Positions 10,628 to 20,100 of a stretch of DNA of 64,000 nt are shown in pieces; positions within the stretch are counted from its first letter, which is position 1, and each line of letters begins with the position of its first letter. The notes beneath the pieces were generated by a model that worked only from the letters and a program-made list of their open reading frames with translations, was not told where the DNA came from and made no database searches. The stretch is from JAZKID01 sp965247525 (GTDB taxonomy: Bacteria; Pseudomonadota; Alphaproteobacteria; Rhizobiales; UBA4765): positions 124,001 through 188,000 of the forward strand of contig OZ252015.1 of NCBI GenBank assembly GCA_965247525.1. Reading direction: 5' to 3'. The translations under genes and the position numbers were made by a program.

Positions 10628-12427
10628 ATGAAAAGTTATTTTGCCGCAGGCTTTTTGCTCTGTATGGCCTTTGCAGCTCACGCGCAAACGGCGGTCGATG
10701 CCGACAAATTCGTTGGCGAGGCCGAAACACGCCTCGAGCTGTTGGGCAGCCGCTCGGAGCTGGCCAATTTTGTGCGCGAGACCAATATCAACCACGATAC
10801 GGAATTGCTGTCGGGCATTTTTACCGAACAGCTTTCCGAAGCGCAAAGCGGGCTTGCTGTCAGCTCACACAAGTTTGATAAACTAAAACTGTCTTACGAC
10901 ACGCGCCGTAAACTGATGCTGATACAAAACGGCATCACAATTCCAGCGCCAGCGGATGCAAACCTGCGCAGCGAGCTGACAAAGCTTTCAATTGGCCTTG
11001 ATAGCCAATATGGAAAAGGCAAATACTGCCCGCCTGATGAAAACGACAAATGCTACACGCTGACCGAATATACCAAAATCATGACGACAAGCCGTGATGC
11101 TGAAGCATTAAAAAAAGCGTGGGTCGGCTGGCACACAATTTCAAAACCTTACCGCGCCGATTATGCGCGCATGGTTGAAATTGCAAATATCGGCGCAAAG
11201 GAACTTGGCTATAAAGACACGGGCGCGCTATGGCGCTCAACCTATGATATGCCAGCAGATGCGTTCGCAGCTGACATGGAGCGCGTCTGGCTTCAACTTA
11301 AACCGCTTTATGACTCGCTCTATGTGTATGTGCGCGCGCAGCTGGTTAAAAAATACGGGCCCGATGTCGTCAAGCCTGACGGGATGATCCCGGCGCATCT
11401 GCTTGGCAATATGTGGGCGCAGTCTTGGGAAAACACCTATGACTTTATGGCGCCGACATCTTCATCGCGCGGCTTCGATCTTACAACCATTCTGACAGAG
11501 CGTAAAACAACGCCGAAGCAGATGGTTGAAATGGGCGAAAACTTTTTTGTCTCGCTCGGCATGCCAAAGCTTCCTGCTACATTCTGGGAACGCTCGATGT
11601 TCGTGAAACCGGACGACCGCGAGGTTGTCTGCCATGCCAGCGCATGGGACCTCGACAAAGGCGAGGACGTGCGAATTAAAATGTGCATCGAGCCGACGGA
11701 AGAGGATTTTACCACCATTCACCACGAGCTTGGCCACGACTATTATTACATGGCTTATGGCAAACAGCCTTACCTGTACCGAACCGGTGCGAATGACGGT
11801 TTCCACGAAGCCATTGGAGACACCATCGCGCTTTCTGTCACGCCGGACTATTTGAAACAGATTGGCTTGATCGATAAAGTGCCGGATGAAAGCGCGGATA
11901 TTGGCCTGTTGCTTCATAAGGCACTTGAAAAAGTCTCGTTTCTGCCTTTCGGTTATCTTGTCGACAAATGGCGCTGGGATGTGTTTTCAGGCAAAACCGC
12001 GCCCGGCGATTACAACAAGGCATGGTGGGAGCTACGCGAAAAATATCAGGGCGTGAGTGCGCCTGTCGCACGCACGGAAGATGATTTTGATGCAGGCGCC
12101 AAATATCACATTCCCGGAAACACGCCTTATGCGCGTTATTTCTTGGCCGCTGTGCTGCAATACCAGTTTCACCGCGCGCTGTGCAAAGAGGCGGGTTATG
12201 AAGGACCACTTCATCGCTGTTCGATCTACAACAATAAAAAAGCAGGCGACAAACTTAAAAAAGTGTTGGCCATGGGCGCAAGCCAACCATGGCCTGTTGC
12301 TTTGAAAGAGATGACGGGCGAAGACAAACTCGACGCAACCGCCATTATCGATTATTTCGCGCCATTGAAAAAGTGGCTCGATGAACAGAATAAAAGTAAC
12401 AATTCACCGCTCAGGAAGGACAGCTAA
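10628..12427 (+). CDS. M2-family peptidyl-dipeptidase (ACE-like)
   Basis: Zinc metallopeptidase of family M2, the family of angiotensin-converting enzyme, which releases dipeptides from peptide C-termini. The 599 residues begin with a signal peptide (cut after FAAHA) and match a single ACE catalytic domain in length. The zinc motif HELGH lies at 366-370 and the third ligand is Glu394 in FHEAIGD; the helix continues YYYMAY. YARYFLAAVLQYQFH near the C-terminus is also typical of the family. It starts 11 bases after the exported cyclophilin gene and its TAA overlaps the ATG of ppiB by one base. A periplasmic role in peptide breakdown is inferred. It sits between genes that are often adjacent cyclophilins. 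Confidence 0.93.
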   Translation: MKSYFAAGFLLCMAFAAHAQTAVDADKFVGEAETRLELLGSRSELANFVRETNINHDTELLSGIFTEQLSEAQSGLAVSSHKFDKLKLSYDTRRKLMLIQNGITIPAPADANLRSELTKLSIGLDSQYGKGKYCPPDENDKCYTLTEYTKIMTTSRDAEALKKAWVGWHTISKPYRADYARMVEIANIGAKELGYKDTGALWRSTYDMPADAFAADMERVWLQLKPLYDSLYVYVRAQLVKKYGPDVVKPDGMIPAHLLGNMWAQSWENTYDFMAPTSSSRGFDLTTILTERKTTPKQMVEMGENFFVSLGMPKLPATFWERSMFVKPDDREVVCHASAWDLDKGEDVRIKMCIEPTEEDFTTIHHELGHDYYYMAYGKQPYLYRTGANDGFHEAIGDTIALSVTPDYLKQIGLIDKVPDESADIGLLLHKALEKVSFLPFGYLVDKWRWDVFSGKTAPGDYNKAWWELREKYQGVSAPVARTEDDFDAGAKYHIPGNTPYARYFLAAVLQYQFHRALCKEAGYEGPLHRCSIYNNKKAGDKLKKVLAMGASQPWPVALKEMTGEDKLDATAIIDYFAPLKKWLDEQNKSNNSPLRKDS

Positions 12428-12900
12428 TGGCAAAAACACAAAACGAAAAACTCGTGATGGAGACAAGCAAGGGAACAGTCATCATTGAACTGCGCCCTGA
12501 CCTTGCCCCAAAACATGTGGCGCGCATTAAAGAACTGGCCGCCAGCGGGTTTTATGACGGATTGATTTTCCACCGCGTTATTGAAGGCTTTATGGCGCAG
12601 GGCGGCGACCCCACAGGCACAGGCACGGGCGGTTCAGGTAAAAAACTGGAAGGCGAGTTTTCGCGCGAGCCGCATGTGCGCGGTGTCTGCTCGATGGCGC
12701 GCTCCAATGATCCCAACTCGGCCGACAGCCAGTTTTTCATCTGCTATGATGAAGCGCCGTGGCTGAATGGGCATTACACCGTCTGGGGCAAGGTTGTTGA
12801 CGGCATGGACAATGTCGAAAATTTTGCCGTTGGGGAACCTGTGCCGACGCCTGACAAAATTATTTTGATGCGTGTCGACGGAGCCGAACAGGCCGCCTGA
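12427..12900 (+). CDS. ppiB: Peptidyl-prolyl cis-trans isomerase B, cytosolic
   Basis: Cytosolic cyclophilin of 157 residues without a signal peptide. The core motifs LIFHRVIEGFMAQGGDPTG, MARSNDPNSADSQFFI and YTVWGKVVDGMDNV are intact, including the active-site Arg and Phe residues. Translation is probably coupled to the M2 peptidase through the TAATG overlap. A terminator follows, so this closes the transcription unit that starts at coaD. The exact split between PpiA and PpiB naming is by location only. Confidence 0.93.
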   Translation: MAKTQNEKLVMETSKGTVIIELRPDLAPKHVARIKELAASGFYDGLIFHRVIEGFMAQGGDPTGTGTGGSGKKLEGEFSREPHVRGVCSMARSNDPNSADSQFFICYDEAPWLNGHYTVWGKVVDGMDNVENFAVGEPVPTPDKIILMRVDGAEQAA

Positions 12901-12927
12901 CGTTTCAATAATTTCATATTGTTTTGT

Positions 12928-12971
12928 GCTCGGGCGCTGCCGTTAAAGGCTTGGCTCCCGAGTCTTTTTTT
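12928..12971 (+). terminator. Rho-independent terminator after ppiB
   Basis: CTCGGG (12929-12934) pairs with CCCGAG (12957-12962), with an inner GCC/GGC pair, followed by TCTTTTTTT. It separates the coaD-ppiB unit from queA. Confidence 0.8.
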
Positions 12972-13011
12972 ATCAGGAGACACCCGCAACTGGCGTGGGA
13001 ATTACACTATC

Positions 13012-14061
13012 ATGCGCGTTGATTTGTTCGATTTTGAGCTGCCTCAAAGCGCAATTGCCTTGCGGCCGGTACACCCACGCGACCATGCAAAGCTTTTATG
13101 CGTCGATGGCGCTGAACTTCAAGACCTGCAAGTGAAAGCGCTGCCGCAGTTGTTGCAGGCAGGTGATGCATTGGTTTTCAACGATACGAAAGTCTTTCCC
13201 GCTGAGCTGCATGGTGTGCGCGTGCGCGGCGACGCGCGCGCCAAAGTTAGCTTCAATCTTCATAAAAAAACAGCAGCCAACAGGTGGCTCAGCTTTGCCC
13301 GTCCGGCAAAAAAGCTGATGGAAGGCGATAGAGTTGAATTTGGCAGCAGCCTTACAGCGATGGTGCTGTCTCGGCATGAAGCAGAAGCCGAACTTGAATT
13401 TTCATTGCAGGGCGAAGCGTTGCAGCAGGCATTTGCAGATGTTGGCACTGTTCCGCTGCCGCCCTATATCGGCCTGAAGCGTGAGGCGGATGCGCAAGAC
13501 CGTGATGACTACCAGACCGTTTATGCAAAACATGATGGTTCTGTGGCCGCACCAACGGCTGGCCTGCATTTTACGCCGAAATTGCTGGCGCAGTTGAAAG
13601 ACAAAGGCGTTAGCGCGCATTACGTCACTTTGCATGTCGGCGCGGGCACTTTTTTGCCCGTGAAAACGGATGACACTGAAAGTCATGTGATGCACAGTGA
13701 GTGGGGCAGTGTCAGCGCCTCAACGGCAGACGCGCTCAATGCTGTGCGGGCGAAGGGCAAGCGTGTTGTCTGTGTCGGTACAACATCATTGCGCCTACTG
13801 GAAAGCGCGAGTGCGCAAAGCGGCGTGATCTCCGCATTTGAAGGCGATACTGCGATTTTTATCACCCCGGGTTACCGCTTTCTCGCCGCCGATCTTTTGC
13901 TAACAAATTTCCACCTTCCTCGTTCCACCCTGTTCATGCTTGTCAGTGCCTTTGCCGGGCTGGAAACCATGCAGCACGCCTATGCGCATGCCATAAAAAC
14001 CGGCTATCGCTTTTATTCTTATGGCGATGCGTGCCTGCTTTATCCTAAAACAATGTCATGA
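13012..14061 (+). CDS. queA: S-adenosylmethionine:tRNA ribosyltransferase-isomerase
   Basis: QueA builds epoxyqueuosine on tRNA by transferring the ribose of SAM onto preQ1 at the wobble base. An upstream reading runs to 12919, but it crosses the terminator. The family start MRVDLFDFELPQSAIALRP is ATG 13012, giving 349 residues. Motifs seen are RDHAKLL, PTAGLHFT, HVGAGTFLPV and the C-terminal TNFHLPRSTLFMLVSAFAG. The ribosome-binding site is weak. Its stop overlaps the tgt start (ATGA), so the two queuosine steps are translationally coupled. Confidence 0.96.
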   Translation: MRVDLFDFELPQSAIALRPVHPRDHAKLLCVDGAELQDLQVKALPQLLQAGDALVFNDTKVFPAELHGVRVRGDARAKVSFNLHKKTAANRWLSFARPAKKLMEGDRVEFGSSLTAMVLSRHEAEAELEFSLQGEALQQAFADVGTVPLPPYIGLKREADAQDRDDYQTVYAKHDGSVAAPTAGLHFTPKLLAQLKDKGVSAHYVTLHVGAGTFLPVKTDDTESHVMHSEWGSVSASTADALNAVRAKGKRVVCVGTTSLRLLESASAQSGVISAFEGDTAIFITPGYRFLAADLLLTNFHLPRSTLFMLVSAFAGLETMQHAYAHAIKTGYRFYSYGDACLLYPKTMS

Positions 14062-15203
14062 GTTTTTCATTCAAGCTTTTAAAAACAGAAGGGCAGGCGC
14101 GTCGCGGGCGCATCACCACGGCGCACGGAGCTATCAATACACCGGCTTTTATGCCAGTTGGAACTGCAGCAACGGTAAAAGGAATGTATGCGCAGGATGT
14201 TGCGCAGACCGGTGCTGAAATCATGCTGTGCAACACTTATCACATGATGCTGCGACCCGGCGCGGAAGAGGTGGCGGCACTTGGCGGGCTTCATAATTTT
14301 ATGAAATGGGACAAACCCATTCTCACCGACAGTGGCGGTTTTCAAGTGATGTCGCTGTCGGGTTTGCGCAAGCTTGACGAAAAGGGCGTGACTTTCTCGT
14401 CTCATATCGACGGCTCGAAGCATCATCTCTCGCCAGAGCGCGCGGTTGATATTCAGGCGTTGCTTGGTGCTGACATTCAAATGCAGCTGGATGAATGCAC
14501 GAAGCTTCCCTCGACAAAGGGCGAATTGTTGCGGGCCATGCTGTTATCATTGCGCTGGGCCGAGCGTGCCAAGCGCCGCTTTTATGATGAAAAGCATGAC
14601 GCACAAAAAGCGCTTTACGCGATTGTGCAAGGCGGAGACAACATTGCGTTGCGCCATCAATCAGCGCGCGAGCTGGTTCAGCTTGGGTTTCAGGGCTATG
14701 GCATTGGCGGGCTTGCGGTTGGTGAGCCGCAAGTGGTAATGCTTGCGACTTTAAGCGAAACACTGCCGTTGATGCCAGAAAATTGCCCGCGTTATTTGAT
14801 GGGCGTCGGCACGCCAGACGATCTGTTAAAGTGTATTGCGCTCGGCATCGACCAGTTTGACTGTGTGCTCCCATCGCGCAATGCACGCCATGGCACGGTC
14901 TACACCCGTTTTGGAAAAATCAATCTGCGCAATGCACGCCACAAAGGCGACCCGCGTCCATTGGATGAAGAAAGCCGCTGCCCGGCGGCGCGTGACTATT
15001 CGCGCGCCTATCTTCATCACCTGATCCGTACCGATGAAATGCTGGGCGCGATGATGGCGACTGCGATCAACCTGACCTATTTTCAGGATGTTATGCAGGG
15101 CGCGCGCGAGGCAATTGAGCAAGGAAATTACAGCGATTACATGCAAAACGTGCAGGCAGGCTGGGCAAAAGGTGATCTTGCCGAAGTTCAGCCTACCAGT
15201 TGA
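14058..15203 (+). CDS. tgt: Queuine/preQ1 tRNA-guanine transglycosylase
   Basis: Tgt exchanges guanine 34 of GUN-anticodon tRNAs for preQ1. The 381 residues keep the catalytic parts: LTDSGGFQVMSL, GGLAVGE and the nucleophile Asp in IDQFDCVLPSRNARHG. The structural zinc site is eroded. Where most Tgt have CxCxxC before YSRAYLHH, this one has SRCPAAR, so only one cysteine remains. The distal His of the usual HN pair is Ile (AINL). The reading frame is unbroken there. Some alphaproteobacterial relatives may share this variant. The gene is coupled to queA by an ATGA overlap and its end overlaps the convergent lysozyme-like gene by 11 bases. Confidence 0.94.
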   Translation: MSFSFKLLKTEGQARRGRITTAHGAINTPAFMPVGTAATVKGMYAQDVAQTGAEIMLCNTYHMMLRPGAEEVAALGGLHNFMKWDKPILTDSGGFQVMSLSGLRKLDEKGVTFSSHIDGSKHHLSPERAVDIQALLGADIQMQLDECTKLPSTKGELLRAMLLSLRWAERAKRRFYDEKHDAQKALYAIVQGGDNIALRHQSARELVQLGFQGYGIGGLAVGEPQVVMLATLSETLPLMPENCPRYLMGVGTPDDLLKCIALGIDQFDCVLPSRNARHGTVYTRFGKINLRNARHKGDPRPLDEESRCPAARDYSRAYLHHLIRTDEMLGAMMATAINLTYFQDVMQGAREAIEQGNYSDYMQNVQAGWAKGDLAEVQPTS

Positions 15204-16191
15204 AGTTCGTTATCCAATCGTCTTTGTCTTGAACGTCCGCCGAAAGAGGCTGGTCGACAATGGCTTCATGTGTGTCATGGCGGGGTTCAACTGCTGCAAC
15301 CTCAACACTGCGCGGTGTAATGTCAGACGACACGTTTGAAAGACTATCGCTCAGCGGCATTTCGTCTGTTGACGTGATGTCGACATCGACGGTTTCAAAA
15401 ATATCTGGTGCTTTGTCATTTTTACTGTTTGAAACAAGATTTGCCGTTAGAATGTCTGGCGTTACAGGAATTTTGTAAAATGCGAGCGCAGTTTCGTATG
15501 GCACTTTTTCAAGTTTGGATTTCCAGACAGCATAGAATTCAGCGCTGGTTACAGTGTTGACGCCGCCAGGAAACAGATATTTCATATCTTGTGGAATGTT
15601 ATTCCATATGGCTTTCTTAGCAACACTTTCATATTTGTAGAATTTTGAAATATTTTTCCAGGCAACGCCATCAAGGTTTTTCATGTGCGCAGGTCCACCC
15701 GCTGCACCCTGCTGATGAAGAAGATAAAGTTCTGTTCCATTCGGTTGACGGCCGTTGGCAGTCACGAAGTCACGAATTTTCGTTGAAATTTCCGCTGCCG
15801 CAGCATTCGAATTTGTGATCGCGTTAAATGTACCCCTGCCATATTTGCTAATATCAAGCGCAAATAACCCGCCGTATTTCCCGTTAGAGGCACCCGGACG
15901 ACCGCTGCTTTCAATCTGTGCAAAATCGAGCATCAATTGTGGGTCGACTGAGTATTTATTGGCTGCCGCGACAATTGCTTTTACAACATTTTCAGAAAAG
16001 CCGTGCTTGTTTGATATCGCGGATGTTTTAACTGAAGTCGATGGTTTTTTTTCTTTTATTTCAGCGCCAACAGGGTCTAGAGTCAAAGACGTATCTGAGG
16101 CGTCCAGATCAACATTTGTCAGAGACGACAAAAACGCATCGCTCGAATATGGGACTGTGGTGCTTTTGTCGGCAACCGCACTGATACTCAT
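15193..16191 (-). CDS. Lysozyme-like (SLT) domain protein
   Basis: Probable peptidoglycan-cleaving protein of 332 residues. Residues about 70-190 look like a soluble lytic transglycosylase/lysozyme-like fold: YSVDPQLMLDFAQIESSG, with Glu94 as candidate catalytic acid, then KYGGLFAL and YLLHQQGAAGG. A second segment reads AIWNNIPQDMKYLFPGG. The N-terminal 60 residues are Ser/Thr/Asp-rich with no signal peptide, and the C-terminal 90 are acidic and low in complexity. The arrangement recalls phage virion or secreted-effector muramidases rather than normal periplasmic enzymes. The role is uncertain. It is AT-richer than tgt and oriented against it. Confidence 0.72.
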   Translation of the reverse strand: MSISAVADKSTTVPYSSDAFLSSLTNVDLDASDTSLTLDPVGAEIKEKKPSTSVKTSAISNKHGFSENVVKAIVAAANKYSVDPQLMLDFAQIESSGRPGASNGKYGGLFALDISKYGRGTFNAITNSNAAAAEISTKIRDFVTANGRQPNGTELYLLHQQGAAGGPAHMKNLDGVAWKNISKFYKYESVAKKAIWNNIPQDMKYLFPGGVNTVTSAEFYAVWKSKLEKVPYETALAFYKIPVTPDILTANLVSNSKNDKAPDIFETVDVDITSTDEMPLSDSLSNVSSDITPRSVEVAAVEPRHDTHEAIVDQPLSADVQDKDDWITNFNW

Positions 16192-16520
16192 AAAACTTAC
16201 AACTCCAACGCAACTCCCTACAGGGTACGCGAGAAGTGTTTTTCGTCAACGAAATCACTGATTAACGATTAAGCGCGGCGATTAAATTAAAAGCCACGAA
16301 ATAGTTTTATAATTTATTATTCCATGATTTTTGAAAACTTTAAAATGCAAAGATGATTTTTGGTAAAGGTGTAACCTTAAAGCACACCATTATAATTCAT
16401 TTGCTTTCAGCTTACGTTGAATATTTTTTGAAAAAAATAGCAGCTGTTCATTTACTAGCCAAAAGTAATCTTGATATAACGAAACGCTTAGCGTTTATAA
16501 AAAAACTTTAAACACGATTT
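16192..16520. other. AT-rich intergenic region
   Basis: This is 329 bases between two minus-strand genes, with no credible ORF. It holds a perfect inverted repeat, AAACGC-TTA-GCGTTT (16482-16496). The repeat lacks a following T-run on either strand; on the minus strand a T-run precedes it. Promoters for the lysozyme-like gene probably lie near 16200-16300, but I cannot place them firmly. Confidence 0.5.
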
Positions 16521-16874
16521 CTAGTTTGTCTTTTTGCAATTTAAATCAGTCGATTGACAGTTCTTTGTAGAATTTTCTTTTGTCCTTTCTTCGGGGTCGC
16601 GTTTGTTGTCGTCCGTGTTGGACTTTTTATCCGTAGGTGACGATGAAGATGATGGGGAAGTCGTAGAGTTACCATTTGTCGTAGTGCTGTTTATGGAACT
16701 TTCATTGTCTGATTTATCAGTGGATGAATTTCCGTTTGAATTTTGACCGTTGTCGGAACTGTCCCGCGCATTGCCGCCTTGTGTGGTCTTATCATTCTGT
16801 GCGGCCTGCGCCATTGCCAATGTGGGCGCTAAAGTGAAAAAAGCCAAAATCAAGACGCGGTGAAAATATGTCAT
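16521..16874 (-). CDS. Small secreted Ser/Asn/Thr-rich protein
   Basis: 117 residues with a clear signal peptide (cut after APTLAMA), then an almost purely low-complexity chain of Ser, Asn, Thr, Asp and Lys. The end, NCQSTDLNCKKTN, has two cysteines that could form a disulphide. No family is recognised. The composition suggests an unstructured exported or surface protein. ATG 16874 is preceded by GGAG (GGAGAACGC). Confidence 0.6.
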   Translation of the reverse strand: MTYFHRVLILAFFTLAPTLAMAQAAQNDKTTQGGNARDSSDNGQNSNGNSSTDKSDNESSINSTTTNGNSTTSPSSSSSPTDKKSNTDDNKRDPEERTKENSTKNCQSTDLNCKKTN

Positions 16875-17005
16875 TGCGTTCTCCTGCTAAATTCAAAAGC
16901 TCCCGCAAAGGCTTTCTGTTCCCTTTGCGTTTCGAGAATCGCGAAGCGAGAGAGCGCTCTTGCGTGTGCCAATTGAAACGGAGCTCGTTTCAGAAGGTAG
17001 TGACT

Positions 17006-17065
17006 ATGCCAAGAAAAAAATCAGCGATATCAAAGGTTTCTAGACCAAGAAGGCATCCGTTTTAA
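17006..17065 (+). CDS. Possible 19-residue cationic microprotein
   Basis: A short frame encodes MPRKKSAISKVSRPRRHPF, with GAAGG at reasonable spacing before the ATG. It is strongly basic. In-frame upstream codons extend to 16868, so it could also be the tail of a 65-codon frame. The evidence is only the ribosome-binding site and composition. Confidence 0.18.
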   Translation: MPRKKSAISKVSRPRRHPF

Positions 17066-17148
17066 CAGCCATAACGGGGTGTTAACCATATTCCTTTAGG
17101 TTTTGGAAGGAAGCACTCACTCTTCAAGGTCTTTTAGGCAACGTATCG

Positions 17149-20100
17149 ATGCGTGTTTTCGCACTCAATAGAATAGGCAGTTTGAGCGTGGCTTGCCGCA
17201 GCATTGCGGTTGCTTTTGCTCTTTTTGTTTTGAGTGCAGCGTCTGCCTCTGCTGCAATTACAGTCAATCCGGCGACGTTGGCTGCAGGCACCCTTGGGCA
17301 GGTTTATGACAACACGTTGACCGCAAGCGGCGGATCAGGCCCCTATACTTTTGCTGTAACGACAGGTGCATTGCCACCAGGCCTCACGCTCACCGGTGCA
17401 AGCGGCCAACTCTCAGGCACGCCTTCGGCGCAAGGTGTTTATAACTTCACCATCACTGCAACAGATTCGCTCGCGGCCAGCGGTTCGCGTGCCTATACGA
17501 TGAGCGTCGGCACGTTCTCGCTCGCTGTTCAGCCTAACACCTTGCCTAACAGCACGCTTGGCGCGGCGTACAACCAGACGCTCACAGCAGTTGGTGGAAA
17601 TCCGCCCTACACTTTCGCAGTGTCTTCGGGGGCGCTGCCTACGGGCGTGTCTCTGGCAACGGACGGGACAATAAGCGGAGCCACAACGGCTGGCGGCTCT
17701 TTCACCTTCATTATCCAGGCCGACGATGCCATGGGCAATACCGGATATCGCACATATACGGTCAATGTCGGAACCAACTCGCTGATTATTGCACCCCCAA
17801 CACTGCCAAATGGGACACAAGGCACAGCTTACAACCAAAGCGTCACCGCTAGCGGCGGCACGGGAACGCCTTACACCTATTCGGTCAGCTCCGGCGCGTT
17901 GCCGTCGGGTCTTTCGCTGAACACGAGCACAGGGCAGATCAGCGGTACGCCGAGTGCGGGTGGAAGCTTTAGTTTCACAATTCGCGCGGTCGATTCCGGT
18001 AACAACTTTGGCACGCAAAGCTATACGATAAATATCGGCGGCAATTCCCTCATCCTCAATCCAACAACGCTGCCAAACGGCGTGCTGGCGTCCGCTTACA
18101 GTCAAACTGTGACGGCAACGGGCGGAACCGGCGGCCCTTACACGTATTCAGTCAGCATAGGATCATTGCCTTCAGGCCTTTCGCTGAATGGTTCGACCGG
18201 CGCGATCACCGGAACGCCGAACACTGCTGGAAGTTTCGGCTTCACAATCCATGCTGTTGATGTCAGCAACAATTTCGGCGACCGCAATTACACTATCAGT
18301 ATTGGAACAAATTCGCTGACGGTGAATCCAGCAACGATTTCAGACGGCGCGGTGGGGGTTGCTTACAGTCAAACGGTGAACGCAAATGGGGGAACAGCGC
18401 CTTATACCTTCGCCATAAGTTCAGGCGCACTGCCGACAGGGCTTTCACTGGATGCAAATAGCGGTGCTATAACGGGAACGCCAAGCATTGCCGGTGCTTT
18501 CACCTTCACAATTCAGGCGACAGATGCAAATTCCAATACTGGTTCTCGTTCTTATACAGTCAGCGTTGATCCGGCACCTCTGACAGTCAATCCTTCGAGC
18601 CTGCCCAACGGTTCGCAAGGTGTTGCCTACAGCCAGACCGTAACCGCATCAGGCGGAACCGCGCCTTACACCTATGCAGTGTTGTCCGGCGCGCTGCCGA
18701 CCGGACTGTCATTGAATACATCAAACGGTGCAATTACAGGAACGCCCACAGTTGCCGGTGCTTTCAATTTTACGATCAGCGCAACGGATGCAAATTCTAT
18801 TACAGGTTCTCAAGCCTACACAGTCAATATTGCCGCAGCTTCCTTGACGGTTAATCCATCAACTCTGCCCAACGGCATGCAGTCGGTTGCCTACAATCAG
18901 ACTGTGACTGCATCGGGCGGAACAGCGCCTTACACATACGCCGTATTGTCCGGCACTTTGCCGACAGGACTTTCATTGAATGCAGCGACAGGCGCCATTA
19001 CAGGTACGCCGAGCGCAGGTGGAAACTACAGTTTTACAATTCAGGCCACCGATGCCAATAGCAATGTCGGCAGTAATGCTTATACGGTGACAATCGGAAC
19101 CACGACGCTCACTGTCAATCCATCGAGCCTGCCAAATGGCACACAAGGAACAGCTTATAACCAGAGCGTGACTGCATCGGGCGGAGCCGCGCCTTACGTT
19201 TACGCTTTGCTATCCGGCGCGTTGCCGACAGGACTGTCGCTTGATACAGCGACAGGCGCAATCACAGGGACTCCGAGTGCAGGTGGAAGCTACAGTTTTA
19301 GCATTCAGGCGACCGACGCCAGCAGCAATACGGGCAGCAGTGCCTATACAGTTTCGATTGGAACCAGCACGCTCAGTTTGAATCCCGCAAATTTGCCGAA
19401 TGGCACACAAGGCGCAGCCTATAGCCAGACCATTACCGCGTCCGGCGGAACGGCGCCTTACACTTACGCTATATTGTCCGGCACTTTGCCGATAGGACTT
19501 TCATTGAATGCAGCGACAGGCGCCATCACCGGAACGCCGAGCACAAGTGCGAGCTACAGTTTTACAATCCAGGCAACTGACACCAACGGCAATATTGGCA
19601 ATGGCGCGTATACCGTTTTTATTGGAACTACAGCGCTCACATTAAATCCTTCGAGTTTGCCTAATGCCACACAAGGTGTCGTTTATAGCCAAACTGTCTC
19701 GGCTTCAGGGGGAACTGCGCCCTATACTTATACAATTTTTTCAGGTGCGTTGCCGGCGGGGTTGTCGCTTGATGGCGCGACAGGTGCCATTACAGGAACC
19801 GCCACGGGCAGCGGCATTTCGAATTTTACCATTCAGGTGACTGATGCCAATGGAAATGTCGGAAGCAATTCTTACACTGTAAGCACAAACACAAACAGCC
19901 TCAGTGTTAACCCGGCGACACTTCCCAACCCATCACAAGGAATGGCTTACAGCCAAGTCGTGACCGCGAGCGGCGGCACAGCTCCTTATACATTTACGCT
20001 TAGCTCCGGCACTTTGCCGGCGGGCTTGGTCCTCAATGCAAGCACTGGAGCAATCACGGGCACACCAACAGGCAGCGGCTCCGCCACCTTCACCATCACT

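Noticed and set aside
16482..16496. AAACGC-TTA-GCGTTT hairpin as a terminator
   Set aside because: No T-run follows on either strand; on the minus strand a T-run precedes it. It stays listed only as an inverted repeat.
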